Shown here: one piece after another, positions 57,396 through 64,000 of the stretch
Layout of the letters: every line of letters starts with the position of its first letter
How positions within the stretch are numbered: the stretch's first letter is position 1
Assembly: GCA_024704765.1 (NCBI GenBank)
Contig: JAKMXF010000026.1
Coordinates: 22,655-86,654, forward strand
Length of the DNA stretch: 64,000 nucleotides
DNA from: Oopsacas minuta
Lineage: Eukaryota; Porifera; Hexactinellida; Lyssacinosida; Leucopsacidae
Direction of reading: 5' to 3'
The notes under the pieces: model-generated
What the model saw: the letters and a program-made list of their open reading frames with translations, nothing else
What the model was told of the DNA's origin: nothing
The model's database searches: none
Translations under genes and position numbers: made by a program

Positions 57396-57680
57396 GATGG
57401 CCTAAACTACAGTGGATTACGATGGAAAGCACTAGTAAACCCACGAAAGACTTTAAATTTCCTTCTAAACTAGATATTGATTCTACAGCTTATATAGAGA
57501 GCACTACAGATCGAGATGGGGATGCTCTCGGGGTGTCTATTTCACAACACGCGATATTGACTCATACTCTCACTCTGGTTCAATCATGTGAATACAAGCA
57601 GGGAGAAGTAATCGTATGCACAGAAGATGTTAAGAGAGGTATTGGCCTTTGGCATGGTTTATTGGCCTGCCTATATGCAG
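57396..57680 (+). CDS. DIP2: DIP2 coding exon 5 (first adenylate-forming domain)
   Basis: The acceptor CTTCATAG precedes 57396; two bases complete a Gly codon, giving FKGWPKLQW across the junction, as in DIP2. It continues through TAYIESTTDRDGDALGVSI, the counterpart of the AYIEYKT...GVTVT block, and ends GIGLWHGLLACLYAG before GTATGA (phase 1). No further DIP2 exon is recognisable up to 64000. Confidence 0.93.
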
Positions 57681-58380
57681 GTATGATTCATTCTATTTTT
57701 CTTATTTTTTTGGGATTACGATCCTTGAATCTTCAAAAAACTGGACTAGATTTAGACTAATAAATTATACCCTGGGTATATGTGAATATTGTGTTGAGTC
57801 ATAGCCTTCTCTATGCACTAACCAAACTAAAGTGCTTGCACACCACTAAATATACAATTGTAAATCTTGGAAATTATTGAATATTTTACAATCATATGCC
57901 TGAAAGAACTATCTGACTATGTTAGTTAATATTGCATTGACTGAATGTATAGATATTATTCTAATTAGATATTTTCTATCCACAGTTTGCTCATTACATG
58001 GTTAATGAGCTAATTTAATATTCATTTGCAGATTACATAGAATTCAAATAAGATAGAACAATTCTGATACCGTATTTGAATTCTATGGGTCTGTATTAAT
58101 CCAGAATGACAATTTCGAATTGTTTAGAGCAAACGTCGTTAGCATATTGGTATTTTCATTTTCGTGTCACAAGTCGCAGAAGTAGTACATTACTAGAATA
58201 TTGCCACCAGAATGGAAAACAGTGTGTGGAAAAAATCGATAATCTCTAAACTGACTTGCAAATATTTGTATAGTGGGAATATGGTTTGAAAATAATATAC
58301 CAAGTCTCATCTATTGTCAGGGATTCAAACATAGGAGGGGCCCTGGGATTTCATTCCCCCCTCCAGATTAATACTGAATA
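57681..58380. repeat. DIP2 intron 5 start; family D copy 2, inverted
   Basis: 58020-58250 is the reverse complement, with divergence, of about 35280-35460 (family D). Confidence 0.5.
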
Positions 58381-58399
58381 TTATATATTATGACAATAG

Positions 58400-58967
58400 T
58401 AACAATATGCATGATTCTATTTACATGGGAAAGAGTTCTTTTTAAGGCGTGATCAATCGTTCCCCCAGCAAATCCTTGTGGAATCCTGATTGTCACTATA
58501 TATTGTAGACGGACTGTTATAACATTCTACACGTTTCTTCATTTGGGATCTAAAATCGAATACTGCGCACATCGAGCACAGACTTTCCTATCTCCGAGGT
58601 CTTCCTTCAGTATGCGATAAATATTTCCCGTTGAGACCTCAGTATACATACTAATCTCCTCAATAGAGCAGCAGGGATCTTTGCCAAGAAATTGACTTAC
58701 GAACTCGACTGAGACTTCGTCTGTGGCAGATGTAGGCCGACCTGTCCAAGGCTCATCTTCAATTGTTTCTCTCCTCTCTCTAAATAGTTGAGGCCACCTT
58801 CTGACGGTGGAATAGGCAACGACTTGGTCCCCACAAACATCCAAGAGATCGTTGTGAATGTTTCTATTCGAACCTTCCAACAAATGCCAAAACTTGAGAA
58901 CGCTCTTTGTTCTTCTCATTTCTTGGCGATTTTGAAGCCATAATTGTATATGTATCCAAACTAACAA
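58400..58967 (-). pseudogene. Mariner transposase N-terminal fragment
   Basis: The minus-strand frame 58967-58539 contains VAYSTVRRWPQLFRERRETI, PWTGRPTSATDE and ISMYTEVSTGNIYRILKEDL, then GDRKVCAR. This is the paired helix-turn-helix region of mariner transposases (SETMAR-like: F..GR...D..R.GRP; S.G....IL...L). Beyond it, a shifted frame adds SQMKKRVECYN before stops. The catalytic domain is missing. It is a truncated mariner remnant rather than a host gene, although an isolated DNA-binding domain could in principle be co-opted. Confidence 0.7.
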
Positions 58968-59651
58968 GATTTAAAAGACTAGAACTTTAAAAGTATTAAT
59001 GATAACTTCGATTTAGGGGTTGTGGTTAATAGAGAATTGATTAAACTGCTTGGAATAAGTTTAATGTATGGATTTAGATAAATAATCGTATCAATTATAA
59101 TTAGTGATCAGCAGTACTTTGAAATGACCCAGGTTATTCACAGAATTTTTAGAATTAATTATATTTTCACACCTATTTCAAAATATTTCAAAATTATGCT
59201 AGAGATTTGATATTTAAAGAACAAAATCACATAACCCTGAGCTGCACCCACAGTCTTACTGTGGGTACTAGGGTGTATTAAAGAAAATTTCTAAGAATTG
59301 ATTAGTTTAATTTATTCATGAAATATTATATACATTTATTGAATGAACAAAATATCAAGTTTAATATCATTTCGTTAAGTAATTCTCTAGTTATGTCACA
59401 TCTAATGTAGGTAATAATTGCGGTAGCATATTATTCTATAAATAGTGTAATAAAACGACATTAGTATAGTTCAAATATTTACAATATATAATAATAATTT
59501 TAAATGATTTAAGATTTCGAAGCAAAAGGAACACGTAAATTATTGAACCACTCATTTTTCGGTTATAATGAATATCAGATTAGATATAATTACCTATTGA
59601 TTGGCCCCAGGAATTGTATCAACATTATGATAGATTTAAAGAAGTAATGTA
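58968..59651. other. DIP2 intron 5; no gene seen
   Basis: A small hairpin, CCCACAGT...ACTGTGGG, lies at about 59249-59267; otherwise AT-rich with no feature. Confidence 0.4.
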
Positions 59652-60988
59652 CAGGGTGTCCCATAATTATTGTTGTATCCTTCATTTTATGTTATTATTG
59701 CCATTAATTGAGAAAAAAGACAATTATTTTCCAATATATCCTCCTTTCAATTGTATACATTTATCAATATGTGCTGGCATTCCAGCAACTAAATTTTCCA
59801 AGATCAATGGATTAATGTCCCTCCAGCCACTTTTGAGATTTTCTGCAAACTGATTGAGGTTGGTTGAGGGTTTCATCTCATTCAATTTCTCCTGCAAAAT
59901 ACTCCATAGATTTTCTATCGGATTTGAATCCTGTGAATTGCCAGGCAATTCCCCTTTGGCCCAGAAATCGGGCATGTTGTTTTTGCACCATTCCTGTGTG
60001 CGACTGGCAGTGTGTGCTGGTGCCCCGTCTCGCATAAATATGGCCCGAGACATGTTAGATAGTAATTTCCTGGTCAGAATGCTGCCTGCCGTTTAGAACG
60101 ACCGACCGCAAGTCGATAAGATTTCTCCAATATCTTTTCAACATAATATTGAGAGTTTACAGTCTGTTTAGGAGGAACGAAATGTAATTCTGAGAGGCCA
60201 CGATAGCTCATAATGGCTCGGACCATCACTTTTGGGGGTTTTTGATAACTTCACGAGGTGGTTCTTTGGAGCTGTCAGTGGACCAAACGCTATCAATTTG
60301 GGCGGAACTGGGATGAAATAGTTCATATGGTGATTCATCACTCCATAGGACTCGTTTCCACTCATCCAAATTCCAATTTTCCCTTTCAATACAAAATTTA
60401 GCCGATTTTCCCTGTTTTTCAGTCAATACGGGAATTTTGGGTATTTTATAGGCAGTCGCTCCAATCGTTTCCTTCAAATAGCGGTGAACAATCGATTTAG
60501 AGATACCATAACCCTTTCGCTTGAGTTTTATCGCGATCTTTCTAGTGGATCGACGAATATTGCCAAGAGATTTGGATATAACTATCTTCGCATCCCTTGT
60601 GTTAGTTTTGGACGCACAGCACCGACCTTATGTCCTAGATCTTGACCTCGTCTATATCGTGCCCCACCAACGCTGTATCGTTCTGAGTGGTTTTTCTAAG
60701 GTCTTAGCAACATCTTTCTGCACCATCCCACCAGTATTCATTCCGACTGCCCTGTTACGAAGAGTTTCGGAGGAATTTTTGACATTCATTATTAAATAAT
60801 TAAACAAGTTGATGAAATACACGATTGTGATAAATTCACTAGAGAAATTATAAGGTTCCATATAAATTCTAATGATAGTTCACATTAGCACTTGTATATG
60901 ATAAACTATACAAATTGAAAGCAAACTGAAAATGCTGTAAACGAATATCTACAAATATCGGATACGACAATAATTATGGGACACCCTG
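59652..60988 (-). mobile_element. Tc1/mariner DD37E element, decayed copy of a sister family
   Basis: This 1337-bp element has TA at 59650-59651 and 60989-60990. The 29-bp inverted ends start CAGGGTGTCCCATAATTATT with one mismatch. Size, layout and strand match the intact element at 3829-5164, but the ends and protein are clearly diverged, so it is a sister family, not a sister copy. Confidence 0.92.
59724..60789 (-). pseudogene. DD37E transposase, frameshifted
   Basis: In minus-strand order: MNVKNSSETLRNRAVGMNTG (start, from 60789); the helix-turn-helix ending TIQRWWG; KIPKIPVLTEKQGKSAKF, then WSDESPYELFHPS (first Asp); LGFGL-type PPKLIAFGPL replaced after a frame change near 60235; YVPPKQ region near 60170; AIFMRDGAPAHTASRTQEW (second Asp); and SQDSNPIENLWSIL (Glu), ending GGYIGK as in the intact element. 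The second Asp to Glu gap is again 37 residues. Frame changes near 60650, 60480, 60235 and 60060 inactivate it. It lies antisense in DIP2 intron 5. Confidence 0.85.
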
Positions 60989-61261
60989 TAGTTATTTGCC
61001 CAGGCTGTAGGTTGAAGTTTTGGAAACGTTAGCGTGGTTTTTCTTCCAAAACCTGCTGACAACTCTCATTAAAGTGAAAATACTATGCTGCACTATATAT
61101 GGCATCAAATTTTATTCTGTTGGTATTTTTACATTGTATATCGTAAAACTCTAGTTGAGAGTAATTTGATAAGCCTTGTTTCACAAAATAATCAGAAAAT
61201 GCATTTACTATGAATACTGTTGCGTGAGATTTTAACTCATTAGTATTATTGGGACAGGGAT
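60989..61261. other. Gap between DD37E element and foldback copy 2
   Basis: Short AT-rich gap; no feature seen. The foldback arm may begin anywhere near 61262, because its partner arm is cut by the window edge. Confidence 0.4.
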
Positions 61262-64000
61262 AGTCTTTCACCATGAGATTTTAACTCATCTATATTAAAC
61301 GACTGTGAATTTGCAGGATATTCGACCAGGATCATTTCAAACACTAAATTGTCGTACTTGTACTCATCAGATTGACCTGAAATTAATATCATTCGGTAAA
61401 GGCGTGTTGGACGTTTTATAAAATATTATTTTCTCTAATATTTTTTAACTTTTACATATCTATTTTTGTCATGGCGAGTAGGGTCACTTCTCTATTAAAC
61501 AAGACTGCCTAAAAGTGAGAATTCATATCTGAAATTTTGTATCTATATTTGTGACCAATGGACGTTTATGTAAATTAAATTTCATCTAAAAATTCCTAAA
61601 ACTCGAGGGTGTGCAAGTATTCAAATTTGAAGCCAGAGTTACATTGGAGGGGTGAGTATCATTATAGAAAAAGTAGGGTCAGTTCAAATTGATATTTGGT
61701 ATCCCAAATCAAACTCAAACTATTATATTTTGATAACAATCGATAGCTGAGACATGGATGTATACCATTATGTCGCTATAATCATGAAATTCTGAAAGAT
61801 ACAGTCACAATGGGGTTCTCAAAATGGCATAATTGTCGTTTTTATGTATTCTCGAAATTTCAATTTACACTCAAATTTCAAAAATTATCCATTCCCAGAA
61901 TCGCCTGAAACTTTACAGGCTCCTTCTTTTCTATTATATCATTCAATTTCCTTTTCAAAACAACAGGAGTCGCTAGTACTTTTCTAATGAATATTACAAA
62001 TATAATATTTTGTAAAATATGTTTTCCCACCAACCATATCATTATTCACATTGTCTAGTACAATGCTAGATTATCTCATAAGACTAATGAGCATGACTCT
62101 TATTTACGCATGAAGTAACACAAGTTATCTCTTCTCTTGGTTCCCATTCTAATGTTGCTACAACAAACGAATAATGAAACCGCAGAATACTCATCTATTT
62201 TGGTATATCTAATATTCTTAAAGGCAATCTCCATATTACGATGTATTTTATTACAATTTCACGGGACAATGCGACTGTGAGGTTAGCGCAGTATTCAAAA
62301 CGGATACCTTCACCCGCTCTAATTTATATTTGGATAAAATGACTACTTGATCTAACTCTTTTGTCTTTCGTCCCAGTTTACTCATAACAGTTTGGCAATT
62401 GTTATGAATAATTCTTCTTTCAATAAATGCCTTGTTCAATATTGATTTAATTATTTCTACATCTTTCCCTGCTAACGTATTAGCAGATAAGATGTAGAAT
62501 TACCTTGATCTCGCTTTGGGAATTTATTTGATACCCAGGAACAGAAAGAGGAATATTTTGTAACATGTCTTTGTTAATACTTAGATTAGAACATCCTATA
62601 GAATTCAGATTTCTCTGTGGCGTATTTGTAATAAAATTATTAAAAACAATTTATGTTTTATTCTTTGATGGATTAATATAACTTTATTTGCTCTTTTCCT
62701 TTTGGACCACTCCTCCCTACAAATCTTCGTCATTTTCCACAACATTGTTATTTTTTGTTTAAATGCTTCACTTGCTAATGTTGTAAAAGCAAATTTGAAT
62801 TCAGTAATTCTGTCATCTATATTAACTTATTTCGACCTGCGGCCTTTAACCTAGTTTCGAGATTCAAAATATTATGCTTTACTGCCCTAAACTAATTCTA
62901 CACTAGCGTTACTATCTTTTACAGTAATGTCTTTGTCACTGCATACCCTAAACAAAATATTTCAGAAATACTGAAGTATGATTCAATAAGGATGAGGTAG
63001 ATATATGATTATTTGTCAATATGTATATTTCATTGTGATGGATAAAATAGAAAATGTATTCGTAATTTCAGTATTTTGCGGTTTCATTATTCGTTTGTTG
63101 TAGCAACATTAGAATGGGAACCAAGAGAAGAGATAACTTGTGTTACTTCATGCGTAAATAAGAGTCATGCTCATTAGTCTTATGAGATAATCTAGCATTG
63201 TACTAGACAATGTGAATAATGATATGGTTGGTGGGAAAACATATTTTACAAAATATTATATTTGTAATATTCATTAGAAAAGTACTAGCGACTCCTGTTG
63301 TTTTGAAAAGGAAATTGAATGATATAATAGAAAAGAAGGAGCCTGTAAAGTTTCAGGCGATTCTGGGAATGGATAATTTTTGAAATTTGAGTGTAAATTG
63401 AAATTTCGAGAATACATAAAAACGACAATTATGCCATTTTGAGAACCCCATTGTGACTGTATCTTTCAGAATTTCATGATTATAGCGACATAATGGTATA
63501 CATCCATGTCTCAGCTATCGATTGTTATCAAAATATAATAGTTTGAGTTTGATTTGGGATACCAAATATCAATTTGAACTGACCCTACTTTTTCTATAAT
63601 GATACTCACCCCTCCAATGTAACTCTGGCTTCAAATTTGAATACTTGCACACCCTCGAGTTTTAGGAATTTTTAGATGAAATTTAATTTACATAAACGTC
63701 CATTGGTCACAAATATAGATACAAAATTTCAGATTTGAATTCTCACTTTTAGGCAGTCTTGTTTAATAGAGAAGTGACCCTACTCGCCATGACAAAAATA
63801 GATATGTAAAAGTTAAAAAATATTAGAGAAAATAATATTTTATAAAACGTCCAACACGCCTTTACCGAATGATATTAATTTCAGGTCAATCTGATGAGTA
63901 CAAGTACGACAATTTAGTGTTTGAAATGATCCTGGTCGAATATCCTGCAAATTCACAGTCGTTTAATATAGATGAGTTAAAATCTCATGGTGAAAGACTA
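61262..64000. mobile_element. Large foldback element, copy 2 (2.7 kb or longer)
   Basis: The left arm from 61262 (TAGTCTTTCACCATGAGATT) is matched inverted by the right arm, which ends exactly at the window edge, so the element may extend further. The arms are about 0.93 kb and very similar; the core is about 0.88 kb. Most of the arm matches copy 1 at 20158-24301, and both core edges match too, so copy 2 lacks about 1.5 kb of the copy 1 core. A minus-strand frame at 62251-62439 (starting MNKAFIERRIIHNN, with MSKLGRKTKEL) has a broken counterpart in copy 1 at about 21100-21270. Confidence 0.8.

Larger units (their letters stand above)
15718..57680 (+). other. DIP2: DIP2 gene, 5' portion (five coding exons)
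   Basis: The exons at 15718-16067, 18485-18680, 33970-34329, 44320-44614 and 57396-57680 splice with GT/AG sites and matching phases (2, 0, 0, 1, 1) into about 495 codons. The product reads as the N-terminal third of disco-interacting protein 2: a DMAP1-binding domain, a low-complexity linker, and the start of the first adenylate-forming (AMP-binding-like) domain. Introns are 2417, 15289, 9990 and 12781 bp, plus more than 6.3 kb after exon 5, and are filled with transposons. The second half of the first adenylate-forming domain and the whole second one must lie beyond 64000. The five exons account for only about 1.5 kb of the 42 kb. Confidence 0.88.

Noticed and set aside
57681-64000. Further DIP2 exons
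   Set aside because: No plus-strand frame with splice sites matches the next conserved DIP2 blocks; the interval holds transposons only.
1-64000. CRISPR arrays, operons, bacterial ribosome binding sites or prophage
   Set aside because: Spliced genes, long introns and eukaryotic transposons show this is animal nuclear DNA; no regularly spaced repeat-spacer arrays are present.

Overview
The window is AT-rich DNA from an animal nuclear genome. Genes with GT/AG introns, very long introns and dense class II transposable elements rule out a prokaryote. Two host genes are visible, both on the + strand. The lineage cannot be fixed from the sequence. A membrane-anchored (flagellar-type) creatine kinase, a metazoan DIP2 gene and a RAG1-like transposase point to an invertebrate.

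Layout. 1-3609: repeats only. 3610-8032: a decayed RAG-like transposon. It carries a RAG1-like transposase pseudogene (minus strand, 5254-7395) between inverted ends that start with a CACAGTG-type heptamer, and an intact Tc1/mariner DD37E element (3829-5164) has jumped into it. 9150-11456: an intronless gene for a protein with two fused creatine kinase domains and an N-terminal MGCGSS lipidation motif. The two domains share a 393-bp stretch that is identical base for base. 15718-57680 and beyond: the 5' part of a DIP2 (disco-interacting protein 2) gene, with five coding exons and introns of 2.4, 15.3, 10.0, 12.8 and more than 6.3 kb. The rest of DIP2 lies past the right edge.

The DIP2 introns are a transposon museum. 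Intron 1 holds a Helitron-like repeat. Intron 2 holds a 4.1-kb foldback element, a LINE scrap, a palindromic 0.9-kb MITE and a MULE pseudogene. Intron 3 holds a hAT-like MITE with an 8-bp target duplication, and a near-complete P element (THAP plus P transposase, 70-bp inverted ends) inserted into the very end of a second copy of the palindromic MITE. Intron 4 holds a mariner, a Tc1-type MITE, a perfect 25-bp hairpin, a KRBA2/Ginger-like integrase pseudogene and a 122-bp MITE. Intron 5 holds a mariner fragment, a second decayed DD37E element and a second, shorter copy of the large foldback element that runs to the window edge.

The host genes have no evident functional link. The creatine kinase would buffer ATP at a membrane such as that of a flagellum or cilium. 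DIP2 is a large protein with adenylate-forming domains. The most notable items are the RAG1-like element with heptamer-like ends, the gene-conversion tract inside the double creatine kinase, and the P element nested in a MITE terminus.
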